The position numbers were made by a program, and so were the translations under genes. From contig JAJRQZ010000066.1 in assembly GCA_024279935.1 (NCBI GenBank), positions 21,667 through 85,666 of the forward strand: a stretch of DNA of 64,000 nt, given 5' to 3'. The stretch is from Bacteroidota bacterium. GTDB taxonomy: Bacteria; Bacteroidota; Bacteroidia; Bacteroidales; F082. Of the stretch, positions 46,228-55,486 are shown piece by piece; position 1 is the stretch's first letter, and each line of letters starts with the position of its first letter. The notes beneath the pieces were generated by a model. It was not told where the DNA came from. It saw only the letters and a program-made list of their open reading frames with translations, and did not search any database.

Positions 46228-47517
46228 ATGAATCGTCAAATATTGAGACTGGCAGTGCCTAATATAGTAACCAACATAACGGTTCCTTTGTTGGGTTTGG
46301 TTGATTTGGCACTAATGGGGCATCTTGACGACCCAGTCTATATTGGAGCCATTGCCCTGGGCTCGATAATCTTTAATTTGGTATATACGGGATTTGGCTT
46401 CCTGAGAATGGGAACTACTGGTTTTACGGCTCAAATGTTCGGGGCTAAGGATGATTTGGGCCTGAGGCTAATGCTCTGGAGGTCAATATTGATTGCAGGA
46501 GGAATTGGTGTTTTGATGGTCCTGCTGCAAAAGCCGATGGAAATTTTTGCCTTTAGTTTCCTCAGCGGCAGCGATGATGTCCTGAAACTGGCCAAGGATT
46601 ATTATCGGATACGGATATGGGCCGCGCCGGCAACCTTGATGTTATATGCTTTTTATGGTTGGTTTCTGGGCATGCAGGATTCAAAGCCTCCCATGATTAT
46701 AGCAATAAGCATAAACCTGATCAATATCGCCCTGAATTTTGCTTTTGTTTACGGCTTGCGGATGACATCCAACGGTGTAGCCTTTGCCACCTTGATAGCA
46801 CAGTACTCCGGATTGGCAATTGCCTCTGCTTTCATTATTTTCAAATATGGGGATTATGCCAAGAGCATGCCGGTGAAGTTGATTTTGAAAGCATCGGAAC
46901 TAAGTCGCTTTTTTAAGGTCAATACGGATATTTTCTTTCGCACAATAGCCCTCATGTTGACTTTTACTTTCTTTACTGCGGTTTCCGCAAAGATGGGGGA
47001 CGATATATTGGCTGTCAACAGCTTGTTGATACAGTTCTTCTTCATTTTCTCTTATTTCGCCGACGGCTTTGCATTTGCCGGGGAAGCACTTGCAGGCAAG
47101 GCTTTCGGTGCGCGCAATAAAGAAATGCTCAATAAGACAGTTCGTTATCTTTTTATTTGGGGCTGGATGTCGGCATTGTTGTTTTCACTGATTTATTATC
47201 TCGGCTCAAAGCAGTTGCTAAATATATTAACTGATAACCGGGAAATTATAATAATGGCTCAGGACTATCATCTGTGGGTTGTTATTTTGCCCTTGACAAC
47301 CTTTGCCGCCTTTGCATGGGATGGCGTTTTTATCGGGCTCACAGCCTCAAGGCAGATGCTCGTGGTCATGCTTATTTCAACCTTCGGTTTCTTCTTGCCG
47401 GCTTACTATCTCTCGTCCGACTATATTTATGATCACAGCCTATGGTTTGCCATGAATCTGTTTATGGCCATGAGAAGTGTTCTCATGTGGTTGTTTTCCA
47501 GGAATATACTTCGATAG
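46228..47517 (+). CDS. MATE-family efflux transporter
   Basis: 429 aa with twelve membrane helices. The two MatE halves are seen (VPNIVTNITVPLLGLVDLALMGHL at the start, FFRTIALMLTFTFFTAVSAKMGDDILAVNSLL in the second half). Exports cationic drugs or metabolites using a Na+ or H+ gradient. DinF-like subgroup is likely from the N-terminal motif, not proven. About 100 bp after cysH. Confidence 0.92.
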   Translation: MNRQILRLAVPNIVTNITVPLLGLVDLALMGHLDDPVYIGAIALGSIIFNLVYTGFGFLRMGTTGFTAQMFGAKDDLGLRLMLWRSILIAGGIGVLMVLLQKPMEIFAFSFLSGSDDVLKLAKDYYRIRIWAAPATLMLYAFYGWFLGMQDSKPPMIIAISINLINIALNFAFVYGLRMTSNGVAFATLIAQYSGLAIASAFIIFKYGDYAKSMPVKLILKASELSRFFKVNTDIFFRTIALMLTFTFFTAVSAKMGDDILAVNSLLIQFFFIFSYFADGFAFAGEALAGKAFGARNKEMLNKTVRYLFIWGWMSALLFSLIYYLGSKQLLNILTDNREIIIMAQDYHLWVVILPLTTFAAFAWDGVFIGLTASRQMLVVMLISTFGFFLPAYYLSSDYIYDHSLWFAMNLFMAMRSVLMWLFSRNILR

Positions 47518-47558
47518 CCTCCTTGTCCCCCCCCGCTGCGGGCAATGATTCAAAATAA

Positions 47559-47603
47559 TATAGTACTTTGTATTGCATAGTACTATAATTTGTATTATAT
47601 TTG
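47559..47603 (+). promoter_or_regulatory. padR-pspC promoter with inverted-repeat operator
   Basis: TATAGTAC (47559-47566) and GTACTATA (47580-47587) form an 8-bp inverted repeat. The -7 box TATATTTG is at 47596-47603, 21 bp before the PadR ATG. The symmetric site overlapping the upstream promoter half is a plausible self-regulation operator for PadR. Binding is inferred. Confidence 0.65.
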
Positions 47604-47624
47604 CGGCTCATTTAATCAAATAAC

Positions 47625-47954
47625 ATGAAAATAGAGAAAACCAATGCGCAAATGCGAAAAGGTGTCATTGAGCTCTGTGTTCTTTCTGTTATTTCCGATA
47701 ATGAAGTTTATACTTCAGATATTATCGATGCCATGAGAGATGCAGAGCTGATAGTTGTTGAAGGAACGGTTTATCCGCTTTTGACCCGACTTAAGAACGA
47801 CGGGGTCTTGAAATACAAATGGGAGGAATCCAGTTCCGGGCCGCCTAGGAAGTATTATTCCCTAACGCAGGACGGGATCGATATTCTTGAGAAATTAAAA
47901 CAGGGCTGGGATGAATTATCAAAATCGGTCAATAAACTTTTAAATAAAAATTAA
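47625..47954 (+). CDS. PadR-family transcriptional regulator
   Basis: 109 aa, the size of PadR-s2 proteins. Winged helix with LCVLSVISDNEVYTSDIIDAMRDAEL, VEGTVYPLLTRLKNDG and GPPRKYYSLTQDG, all diagnostic. Likely represses its own operon, via the inverted repeat at 47559-47587. The PspC-domain gene starts 1 bp after its stop. Confidence 0.94.
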   Translation: MKIEKTNAQMRKGVIELCVLSVISDNEVYTSDIIDAMRDAELIVVEGTVYPLLTRLKNDGVLKYKWEESSSGPPRKYYSLTQDGIDILEKLKQGWDELSKSVNKLLNKN

Positions 47955-47955
47955 G

Positions 47956-48585
47956 ATGAAAAAAACTATCAATATAAATATAAACGGTATAAGCTTTATA
48001 CTTGACGAAGATGCCTATAAATTGTTGAACGACTATTTAAAGTCGATAAATGAGCATTTTAAGAATCGTAGCGGCAGTGATGAGATAATTAGTGATATTG
48101 AGGCTCGTATAGCAGAATTGTTCCAGCAAATGCTGAGCGAGACAAAGCAAGTCCTAAATATCGAAGATATTCGAAAGGTACAGGATCGCCTGGGGCAGAC
48201 TTCTGATTTTGATTCCGAAAGCGAAGAGGAGACTGTTTACGAAGCCAGGCCTCCCGGCTCGGGTAAACGATTGTTCCGCGATATAAACGATAGGATGATA
48301 GGAGGTGTGTGCTCCGGTTTGGGCGCGTATTTCAATATTGACACTTCATGGGTGCGGTTGGCATTTGTAATAGCGTTGATCTCAGGTGTTAGTCCGCTGG
48401 CTTACGTTATTTTATGGATAGTCATGCCGGCTGCGCTGACCGACGGCGAGCGACGGGAGATGCACGGTGGGGCCGTAAATATCTCTAATATCGAGAAAAC
48501 GATACGCGAGGAGCTGAACGAGATTCGCAACAAGGTCGATGACCTTGCAGGCCAGGCAAGGGAGAAGTTTGGAAAGAAGAAATAA
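47956..48585 (+). CDS. PspC-domain membrane stress protein
   Basis: 209 aa. The N-terminus (NINIGISFILDEDAYKLL-like) and helical 30-90 segment are usual for Bacteroidota PspC proteins. The PspC domain is at about 98-160, with KRLFRDINDRMIGGVCSGLGAYFNID and two membrane helices. The C-terminus is a charged helix. Envelope-stress protein, co-transcribed with the PadR gene. Confidence 0.9.
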   Translation: MKKTINININGISFILDEDAYKLLNDYLKSINEHFKNRSGSDEIISDIEARIAELFQQMLSETKQVLNIEDIRKVQDRLGQTSDFDSESEEETVYEARPPGSGKRLFRDINDRMIGGVCSGLGAYFNIDTSWVRLAFVIALISGVSPLAYVILWIVMPAALTDGERREMHGGAVNISNIEKTIREELNEIRNKVDDLAGQAREKFGKKK

Positions 48586-48635
48586 ATATTGGCATTACTT
48601 GTCTTTTATGTTTTCGACATGCTGATTTGCAAGCA

Positions 48636-49118
48636 TTAATATGGCGGTAGCATGTTCCCGAGCTCTAATTCATAATCGTAACGTAAATCCCGGTGCAGTG
48701 AACTGATACTTTTCCTTATGCTGTTGATCTGGCGTTCCAGAAGGTTGGCAAGGGCTGTGTTGTCTTTTATCGAGGGCTTGAAACTCAATAGCTTGCCGCA
48801 AAAATAGATTAAGAGCTCCACTTCAGTCTCCTTGTTTTGCGAATAACGGATACGTGTTTTTATATACTTCAGTATTTTGCGGGCGCTCTTCTTTATAAAA
48901 TAAAATGACGAGCTGTTTATTTCTGCGAACATCTTGTCGATTTCGGTTTTTACGCCCTCTACATAATTGCCTTCATCAGATGACTCGAACAAGATATAAG
49001 TCAAAAGTTCCTTGTTTTCCTTTTTAAAGCGCGACAGGCGAAGGCAGAGCTCTTTCAGCCCGGATGGCGATAGTTCCTCCAGTCCCGTTCTTATTTCTTT
49101 TATAGTAGCAGTCTTCAT
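48636..49118 (-). CDS. Hypothetical helical protein (DUF6155-like)
   Basis: 160 aa, all-helical, charged, no signal or membrane part. TIKEIRTGLEELSPSGLKELCLRLSRFKKENKELLTYILF resembles DUF6155 proteins, but the name is tentative. It stands alone between the PspC gene (convergent) and ftcD (divergent). Function unknown. Confidence 0.65.
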   Translation of the reverse strand: MKTATIKEIRTGLEELSPSGLKELCLRLSRFKKENKELLTYILFESSDEGNYVEGVKTEIDKMFAEINSSSFYFIKKSARKILKYIKTRIRYSQNKETEVELLIYFCGKLLSFKPSIKDNTALANLLERQINSIRKSISSLHRDLRYDYELELGNMLPPY

Positions 49119-49267
49119 CTGTTTTTTGTGATTTAATTATCCTTTGCTATTTGCCGAGCTCCCAAACTTATCCGTAATGCGTTGCAAAGATAAAAGTCTT
49201 GGTTTCCGTTTTGCTTTTAGCAAACAATTTTTCTTTTTCCCCACATCGCACAACCATCATATTTTTC

Positions 49268-49275
49268 TAAATTTG
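49268..49275 (+). promoter_or_regulatory. -7 box (TAAATTTG) of ftcD
   Basis: TAAATTTG followed by CCG lies 31 bp before the ftcD ATG and matches the Bacteroidota -7 consensus. Confidence 0.55.
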
Positions 49276-49306
49276 CCGTACGTTTAACGATGATAAATAT
49301 ATATTT

Positions 49307-51004
49307 ATGAAACAACTTATCGAATGTGTCCCAAACTTCAGCGAAGGTCGTGATATGTCTGTTATTAAGCAGATTACCGACGAAATGGAAAATGTTGAAG
49401 GTATAAAGCTTCTGGATGTGGATCCCGGTGCCGCAACCAACCGCACCGTAGTAACCATAGTTGGAACTCCCGAAGAGGTTATAGAGGCTGCGTTTCAGGG
49501 TGTAAAAAAGGCTGCCCAGCTAATTGATATGCGCCATCATAAAGGCGAGCACCCGCGTTTTGGCGCCACCGACGTTTGCCCGCTGATACCGGTTGCCAAT
49601 ATAAGCATGGAAGAAACTGTTGAATATGCCCGCAAGCTTGCCAAGAGAATAGGTGAGGAGGCAGGAATTCCGGTTTTCTGCTACGAAAACGCCGCTTATG
49701 TCGATGAGAGGCGCAACCTTGCCAACTGTCGTTCAGGAGAGTACGAAGCCCTTCCCGAAAGGATAACTACAGAAAGGTGGAAGCCCGACTTCGGCCCGTC
49801 CGAATTTACTGAGGAAGTTGCCCTTAGCGGCCTTACTGCTGTGGGCGCCCGTGATTTCCTGGTAGCGTTCAATGTCAACTTAAATACAACTTCAACACGA
49901 AGGGCCAATGCAATAGCCTTCGACGTTCGCGAGCGCGGAAGGACAAAAAGGGAGGGGAACCCTATTACAGGTAAAATCGTCAAGGATGAGAATGGCAAAA
50001 CGGTCATGATTCCCGGCTCGTTGAAAGCCGTTAAGGGAATAGGCTGGTTCATAGAGGAGTATGGCGTTGCCCAGATTTCGATGAACCTTACCAATATTAG
50101 CATAACACCTGTTCATATTGCCTTCGACGAGGTTTGCAAAAAAGCCGGTGCCAGGGGTATCAGGGTTACCGGTTCCGAACTTGTGGGCTTAATTCCCCTT
50201 CAGGCCATGCTGGATGCCGGGAAATATTTCCTTCGCAAGCAACAGCGTTCATTAGGTGTTGATAATGATGAACTTATAAAGATCGCCGTCAAGTCTATGG
50301 GCTTGGACGAGCTGAAGCCTTTCGATCCTAAAGAAAAGATAATAGAATATTTGTTGGACGAGAATTCAAATAAGCTGGTTGATATGACCGTCAAAGGCTT
50401 TGCAAACGAAACAGCTTCTGAATCTCCTGCCCCCGGAGGTGGCTCTATTTCGGCTTACGTAGGTGCCCTGGGCGCTTCCTTGGCGACGATGGTTGCCAAC
50501 CTGTCATCGCACAAGCGCGGCTGGGACGAGCGCTGGGAGGAGTTTTCCGACTGGGCTGAAATAGGTCAGGAATTCAAGGATAAGCTACTCCTCCTGGTTG
50601 ACGAGGACACCAATGCCTTCAATAAGATCATGGAAGCTTTCGGTCTACCGAAGAAATCGGACGAAGAAAAGAAAATTCGTAAGCAGGCCATTGAGGACGC
50701 ATCGAAATATGCCATGGAGATACCGTTTAAGGTAATGGAGACCGCATATCAATCAATACAGGTAATTCGGGCCATGGCGGAGTATGGGAACCCTAATTCC
50801 GTTTCCGATGCCGGCGTGGGCGTTTTATGCGCATTGGCCGCTGTTGAAGGTGCTTACCTGAACGTGAAGATAAACGCCATGGGTATTTCCGACAAAAAGT
50901 TCACATCCGACTTACTGGCCAAAAGTGCCGAAGTTGCCGAGAAGGCTAAAGCTTGCCGCGACATAGTGATGGAGGTCGTTGAACAAAAAATCAGCGAATT
51001 ATAA
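49307..51004 (+). CDS. ftcD: Bifunctional glutamate formimidoyltransferase / formimidotetrahydrofolate cyclodeaminase
   Basis: 565 aa. Transfers the formimino group of formiminoglutamate (from histidine) to tetrahydrofolate, then releases ammonia. FTCD_N (1-180) has IECVPNFSEGRD and HHKGEHPRFGATDV. The second transferase domain (180-300) follows, and the cyclodeaminase domain (about 365-560) begins SESPAPGGGSISAYVGALGASL. Both activities are intact. No other histidine-degradation gene (hutH, hutU, hutI) is next to it. Own promoter. Confidence 0.95.
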   Translation: MKQLIECVPNFSEGRDMSVIKQITDEMENVEGIKLLDVDPGAATNRTVVTIVGTPEEVIEAAFQGVKKAAQLIDMRHHKGEHPRFGATDVCPLIPVANISMEETVEYARKLAKRIGEEAGIPVFCYENAAYVDERRNLANCRSGEYEALPERITTERWKPDFGPSEFTEEVALSGLTAVGARDFLVAFNVNLNTTSTRRANAIAFDVRERGRTKREGNPITGKIVKDENGKTVMIPGSLKAVKGIGWFIEEYGVAQISMNLTNISITPVHIAFDEVCKKAGARGIRVTGSELVGLIPLQAMLDAGKYFLRKQQRSLGVDNDELIKIAVKSMGLDELKPFDPKEKIIEYLLDENSNKLVDMTVKGFANETASESPAPGGGSISAYVGALGASLATMVANLSSHKRGWDERWEEFSDWAEIGQEFKDKLLLLVDEDTNAFNKIMEAFGLPKKSDEEKKIRKQAIEDASKYAMEIPFKVMETAYQSIQVIRAMAEYGNPNSVSDAGVGVLCALAAVEGAYLNVKINAMGISDKKFTSDLLAKSAEVAEKAKACRDIVMEVVEQKISEL

Positions 51005-51084
51005 GGTCGTTTCCGTGCAGCTGTCAGCTTAGTAGCGAAATAGGGAATTGGATCTTGCCGAGATTTGTTTCATAAAATAATAAA

Positions 51085-51717
51085 ATGGATAATTTAACTA
51101 TTATACTTCTGTACTTCACTTCATTCCTCACATTGATGAACCCGATGGGGATTATGCCCGTTTTCCTAACCATGACCTCGGAATTATCGAAAAGGGAGAG
51201 AAGGAAGACTGCCGTTAAGGCTGTTGTTACAGCAACGGCCATATTAATGTTATTTGCCTTTGCAGGGCAATATTTGTTCAATTTCTTTGGTATCTCGGTG
51301 GCCGGGCTGAAAGTAGTAGGAGGGTTTTTGTTCTTTATCATGGGATACGACATGCTTAACGCACGATTGAGCCCCATAAAAATAAAGGAAGAAGATGTTG
51401 ACTCTTATGTTAACGATATTTCGATAACTCCCTTGGGGATACCAATGATAGCTGGGCCGGGAGCCATTACAAACGCGATAGTGCTGATGGGTGAAAGCCC
51501 TGATTATTCTTCTAAAATGATACTTGTTATTTCAATACTCCTGGTTTCTGTGGTCTTATTGAGCGTACTTATTGGTGCTGTGGGTATTACGAGGTTTTTA
51601 GGTGAAACAGGCAATAAAATAATGATGAAATTAATGGGCCTGATAGTAATGGTTATTGCAGTGGAGTTTTTCTTTTCAGGTATAACGCCTTATATTCAGG
51701 CAATTATAGCTAAATAA
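51085..51717 (+). CDS. MarC-family membrane protein
   Basis: 210 aa with six membrane helices. [16 protein letters not shown] and [19 protein letters not shown] are the MarC/YchE signatures. The transported substrate is unknown; multidrug resistance is not supported for this family. 80 bp after ftcD. Confidence 0.92.
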   Translation: MDNLTIILLYFTSFLTLMNPMGIMPVFLTMTSELSKRERRKTAVKAVVTATAILMLFAFAGQYLFNFFGISVAGLKVVGGFLFFIMGYDMLNARLSPIKIKEEDVDSYVNDISITPLGIPMIAGPGAITNAIVLMGESPDYSSKMILVISILLVSVVLLSVLIGAVGITRFLGETGNKIMMKLMGLIVMVIAVEFFFSGITPYIQAIIAK

Positions 51718-51791
51718 ATTTATTTGGAAATAATTTGGTTTTTAATGCAAATGTTGATATTTTTGCCGACCGAATTTTAAAGGATATAAAA

Positions 51792-51980
51792 ATGGCCAAA
51801 AAGACAAAGGACGCCAGGATACAAGTAATATTGGAATGTACTGAGCATAAAGAGAGCGGTATGCCTGGAACATCGAGGTATATAACTACCAAGAATAAAA
51901 AAAACACACCGGGAAGAATTGAACTGAAGAAGTACAATCCTGTCCTGAAAAAAATGACATTACACAGAGAAATTAAATAA
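51792..51980 (+). CDS. rpmG: 50S ribosomal protein L33
   Basis: 62 aa from ATG 51792 (the frame is open upstream, but [19 protein letters not shown] is the true start). [22 protein letters not shown] is the L33 body. The form lacks the zinc-binding cysteine set of C+ paralogues (a single Cys). Followed 8 bp later by DUF4295 and then ftsY, a usual Bacteroidota order; rpmB (L28), often placed upstream, is absent here. Confidence 0.95.
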   Translation: MAKKTKDARIQVILECTEHKESGMPGTSRYITTKNKKNTPGRIELKKYNPVLKKMTLHREIK

Positions 51981-51988
51981 TTTGAATC

Positions 51989-52141
51989 ATGGCTAAGAAA
52001 GTTGTTGCATCACTACAATCATCAGGCAAAGATTTTGCTAAGGTCATCAGAATGGCCAAATCACCTAAATCGGGAGCCTATACCTTTAAAGAAGAAATTG
52101 TTCCTACTGACCTGGTAAAAGATTTTTTCGCGAAGAAATAA
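51989..52141 (+). CDS. DUF4295 small protein
   Basis: 50 aa, too short for many gene finders. It starts MAKKVVASLQSSGKDFAKVIRMAKS and ends VKDFFAKK, the DUF4295 pattern. Basic, possibly ribosome-associated from its constant place between rpmG and ftsY; this is inference. A strong terminator follows. Confidence 0.92.
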   Translation: MAKKVVASLQSSGKDFAKVIRMAKSPKSGAYTFKEEIVPTDLVKDFFAKK

Positions 52142-52164
52142 ATTAATTTTTATGGTCAAAAAAG

Positions 52165-52199
52165 AGCTTTTTCCTTTTTTTTAAGGGGAAAGCTTTTTT
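52165..52199 (+). terminator. Rho-independent terminator after rpmG-DUF4295
   Basis: AGCTTTTTCC (52165-52174) pairs with GGGGAAAGCT (52185-52194, two G-U pairs), loop of ten, then T6. It ends 20 bp before the ftsY ATG, so ftsY needs read-through or its own promoter. Confidence 0.75.
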
Positions 52200-52219
52200 A
52201 GTTTAAACGTACAATAATT

Positions 52220-53173
52220 ATGGGACTGTTTTCGGTATTTTCCAAGAAGAAGCAAAAAGAGGATCTAGAAAAAGGAATCGATAAGACAAAGCAGAGCGTA
52301 TTTGCAAAATTGTCGAAAGCCGTTGCGGGCAAATCAAAAGTTGACGACGAGGTTCTGGACAATCTTGAGGAAGCGCTGGTAACCTCCGATGTGGGGGTTC
52401 GAACAACGCTTAAGATCATCGATCGTTTAGAGGCTCGTGTTGCCAAGGATAAATACCTGGGAATACAAGAGCTGAACACCATGCTCAAAGAGGAGATAGT
52501 CGGTCTCCTGGAAGAAAACAATAGTGGCGACGGTGCCGATTTCGATATTCCCGAAAACAAAAAACCTTATGTAATAATGGTTGTTGGCGTCAATGGCGTT
52601 GGGAAAACGACCACTATCGGCAAGCTTGCCCATAACTTCAAAAAAGTTGGCAAATCGGTTGTGCTGGGCGCGGCCGATACTTTTCGTGCCGCTGCGGTCG
52701 ATCAGCTGACGATATGGGCCGAGAGGGTAGGTGTTCCCATAGTCTCACAAGGTATGAACGCCGATCCTGCGTCAGTGGCTTACGATACGCTTCGCTCAGC
52801 GGTAGCAAAAAACACCGATGTAGTAATTATTGACACGGCAGGCCGCTTGCACAACAAAATAAACCTGATGAACGAGCTGTCGAAAATCAGCAGGGTCATG
52901 CAAAAGCTAATCCCCGACGCGCCACACGAGATACTTCTGGTTTTGGATGCCTCGACGGGACAAAATGCCATAGAACAAGCAAAACAATTCATAGCCGCTA
53001 CCGAGGTTAACGCACTGGCCCTCACAAAACTGGACGGTACTGCAAAAGGAGGCGTAGTGATTGGCGTGAGCGACCAGTTCAAGATACCTGTAAAGTATAT
53101 CGGCGTAGGCGAAAAAATGGAACATCTTCAAATTTTCGACCGCAAGGAATTTGTGAACAGCCTTTTCGATTAA
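52220..53173 (+). CDS. ftsY: Signal recognition particle receptor FtsY
   Basis: 317 aa, NG domain only, without the long acidic A-domain of E. coli. G1 GVNGVGKTTTIGKLA, the DTFRAAAVDQL loop, G3 DTAGRLHNK and G4 TKLDGTAKGG are intact GTPase motifs. Docks SRP-bound ribosomes at the membrane. Usual order with rpmG-DUF4295 upstream; rimO, often downstream, is missing. Confidence 0.96.
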   Translation: MGLFSVFSKKKQKEDLEKGIDKTKQSVFAKLSKAVAGKSKVDDEVLDNLEEALVTSDVGVRTTLKIIDRLEARVAKDKYLGIQELNTMLKEEIVGLLEENNSGDGADFDIPENKKPYVIMVVGVNGVGKTTTIGKLAHNFKKVGKSVVLGAADTFRAAAVDQLTIWAERVGVPIVSQGMNADPASVAYDTLRSAVAKNTDVVIIDTAGRLHNKINLMNELSKISRVMQKLIPDAPHEILLVLDASTGQNAIEQAKQFIAATEVNALALTKLDGTAKGGVVIGVSDQFKIPVKYIGVGEKMEHLQIFDRKEFVNSLFD

Positions 53174-53284
53174 TTTCTTTCGCAAGGGTTTCCGGTCAAA
53201 AGTTTTTATTTAAGAATTTAATTTCCCTTGCTCTCCCGGCCCCAACGGATATTTTCTTATTTTCGTTAAAAATAAAACGATTAG

Positions 53285-54136
53285 ATGTCCCGGAATCAAG
53301 ATATAGCGGATTATTACGACCAAACGCTACATCAATACAAAAGGTGGTGGAAGCTTGATGAGAACCTGGCTGTTCACTATGGTATCTGGGACGAATCAAG
53401 CCGTAATTTCCCCGAGGCACTGGCAAACACAAATAAGATAATGGCAAATATTGCCGGAATCGGTAAAAACTGGAATATACTCGACGCAGGTTGCGGCGTT
53501 GGTGGCTCCGGTATTTTCTTGGTCAAAAACTATAATGTAAGAGTTAGCGGGATAACGCTCAGCGAAAAACAACTGAGGTTTGCCGAGGCCAACTCGAGAA
53601 AACTCAAATTGAGCCATCTGCTGGATTTCCGGCTGGAAGATTATGCCCATACTTCTTTTAAAAGCAATAGCTTTGATCTGATTTGGTGTATCGAGAGCAT
53701 TAGCTCGGCAGCCGACAAGAGTGCCTTTGCCCGGGAGGCAGAGCGTTTGCTAAAACCGGGGGGGAAACTTGTGATCGCCGATTATTTTAATGTTTCCGAT
53801 GGACGCGACAAAAAGGAATATCTTGAAAAATGGCGGAAACTGTGGTGCATGGCGCCCATCGAGAGCCTGAAAGTGTATGAGGCTAAATTCAAGGAAAACG
53901 GCTTCGGCCTTGTTGAAGACCACGATTATACCGACGGCGTGCGCAAGACTGCCCGGCGAATGTATATGTCATTTATCTTAGGGGCTGTCCCCGCGATAAT
54001 GTATAACCTTGCATTTAAAAACACCGGCCGTTTCGGGAGGAACAACTTTAAGTCGGGTTATTATCAGTATAAAGCCCTGAAAGCGAAATTATGGCAGTAC
54101 CGCATACTATTGTTCATAAAAAACACCGCGGGATGA
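53285..54136 (+). CDS. SAM-dependent methyltransferase (sterol/tocopherol/prenyl-diphosphate-MT-like)
   Basis: 283 aa, class I Rossmann methyltransferase. The leading IADYYDQTLHQYKRWW and HYGIWDE (residues 31-37) resemble sterol, tocopherol and prenyl-diphosphate C-methyltransferases. SAM motif I LDAGCGVGG is at 66-74, motif II in LIWCIESI, motif III in LKPGGKLVIADYF. Its stop overlaps the ATG of the isoprenoid-synthase-like gene (ATGA, 54133-54136), so the two are translated together. A product that methylates an isoprenoid is the natural inference, unproven. Confidence 0.88.
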   Translation: MSRNQDIADYYDQTLHQYKRWWKLDENLAVHYGIWDESSRNFPEALANTNKIMANIAGIGKNWNILDAGCGVGGSGIFLVKNYNVRVSGITLSEKQLRFAEANSRKLKLSHLLDFRLEDYAHTSFKSNSFDLIWCIESISSAADKSAFAREAERLLKPGGKLVIADYFNVSDGRDKKEYLEKWRKLWCMAPIESLKVYEAKFKENGFGLVEDHDYTDGVRKTARRMYMSFILGAVPAIMYNLAFKNTGRFGRNNFKSGYYQYKALKAKLWQYRILLFIKNTAG

Positions 54137-55137
54137 TGTCTTATTTGAAAAACCTGGTAAGCCTGCCCGGATTATATTCCGGCCTGCAGCGAAATTTGAG
54201 ATTTCAGAGAAAGTTTTTAAAGAAGACCTTGCTCGTTGATATAGAGGAAAGTAAAAAAACAAATGATGGCAGTTTAAGCAACAGGGACTATCTTAAGATA
54301 ATTAATTACTATGGACTGGCCGTGCCTGCCATATTGGGCGAGTCGTTTTGTGTGCTGCGCGGACGGGAAATGTCCGGGGCCGAGAGGATGGCATTGAGCT
54401 ATCTTGGTGGCTTGACGGGTTTGTTCGACGATTTCTTCGACGAAAAAGATATGAGCAATGATCATATTCTCCAACTTGTTCAAAATATTGAAGACCCTAT
54501 AACCAATAGCTCGCATGAAGAGTTGTTCCTTAAATTTTATCGCACGGCTTTGGAAAACACATCTGATAAACAACTGTTAATAGATTATTTTGTTGAAGTG
54601 TTTGATGCCCAGATATTTAGTAAAAAGCAGATCGACCCTGGCATTGAATATGAAGATATTAAAACGATAACATATCAAAAAGGCGGTATTTCCCTCTTGT
54701 TTTACCGGTGCGCACTTGAGGGTAAAATGAACAGCGTTGAAAAAAACCTCCTCTATAAATTAGGGAGTTTGATGCAATTGGAAAACGACATCTTCGACAT
54801 TTATAAGGACAGCGAAGGAGGCATCAAGACATTGGTAACTACTGAATATCAGATTGATAGGCTTTGCCAGCAATATAAGGGGCTTGTTGCTGAAGTTTTT
54901 GAGGATGTTTTAAGAACAGATTATCCCATCGCGAGGAAAATGAAGTTCAACAGTATCGTCTCATTGATATTGAGCAGGGGTTTTGTTTGCTTGGAGATGC
55001 TCAATGACTTGCAAAAGAAAACGAATGGTGTTTTCTCGATTGAGAAATACAGCAGAAAAGATTTGATATGCGATATGGAAAAACCTGTAAATGTTTTGAA
55101 GACGATAAATTACTTTGCTAAATATACAAATTCTTGA
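54133..55137 (+). CDS. Class I isoprenoid synthase-like enzyme
   Basis: 334 aa from ATG 54133; an earlier ATG at 54091 would overlap the methyltransferase by 46 bp. All-helical. The Asp-rich metal motif DDFFDE (D99, D100, D103) lies after a Gly-rich helix end (YLGGLTGLF). The second metal motif NDIFDIYKD (N218-D226) is a variant of the terpene/squalene synthase NSE-type motif with Asp replacing Ser and Glu. Together they fit the class I isoprenoid synthase fold: binding of a prenyl diphosphate through Mg2+, then chain coupling or cyclisation. Not a canonical polyprenyl synthase (no second DDxxD with FARM spacing). Coupled to a methyltransferase. Product unknown. Confidence 0.8.
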   Translation: MMSYLKNLVSLPGLYSGLQRNLRFQRKFLKKTLLVDIEESKKTNDGSLSNRDYLKIINYYGLAVPAILGESFCVLRGREMSGAERMALSYLGGLTGLFDDFFDEKDMSNDHILQLVQNIEDPITNSSHEELFLKFYRTALENTSDKQLLIDYFVEVFDAQIFSKKQIDPGIEYEDIKTITYQKGGISLLFYRCALEGKMNSVEKNLLYKLGSLMQLENDIFDIYKDSEGGIKTLVTTEYQIDRLCQQYKGLVAEVFEDVLRTDYPIARKMKFNSIVSLILSRGFVCLEMLNDLQKKTNGVFSIEKYSRKDLICDMEKPVNVLKTINYFAKYTNS

Positions 55138-55140
55138 ATA

Positions 55141-55479
55141 ATGACGGAGATAAGCTGGAGCGATTTTGAGAAAGTGGAACTTAGGGTAGGTGAGATAACT
55201 GAGGTATTGGACTTTCCCGAGGCCAGAAAACCTGCTTATAAAATTACGGTGGACTTTGGAAAGGAAATAGGCATAAAAAAATCGAGCGCACAAATAACCG
55301 ATTTGTATTCAAAAGACGAATTGATAGGAAAGCAGGTTGTTGGCGTTGTGAACTTCCCTCCCAAACAAATAGGGCCATTTATCTCTGAATGTCTGCTTAC
55401 GGGCTTTGCCCGGAAAAACGGGGAGGTTGTGCTCGCCGTCCCGGACAAGAAATCTATTTTGGGGGCAAAACTTATGTGA
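55141..55479 (+). CDS. csaA: CsaA-like tRNA-binding domain protein
   Basis: 112 aa, one OB-fold tRNA-binding domain (as in CsaA and the methionyl-tRNA synthetase C-terminus): [24 protein letters not shown] and [15 protein letters not shown]. Possible export-related chaperone. Starts 3 bp after the isoprenoid synthase stop, so it may share that operon. Confidence 0.92.
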   Translation: MTEISWSDFEKVELRVGEITEVLDFPEARKPAYKITVDFGKEIGIKKSSAQITDLYSKDELIGKQVVGVVNFPPKQIGPFISECLLTGFARKNGEVVLAVPDKKSILGAKLM

Positions 55480-55486
55480 GTAAATG

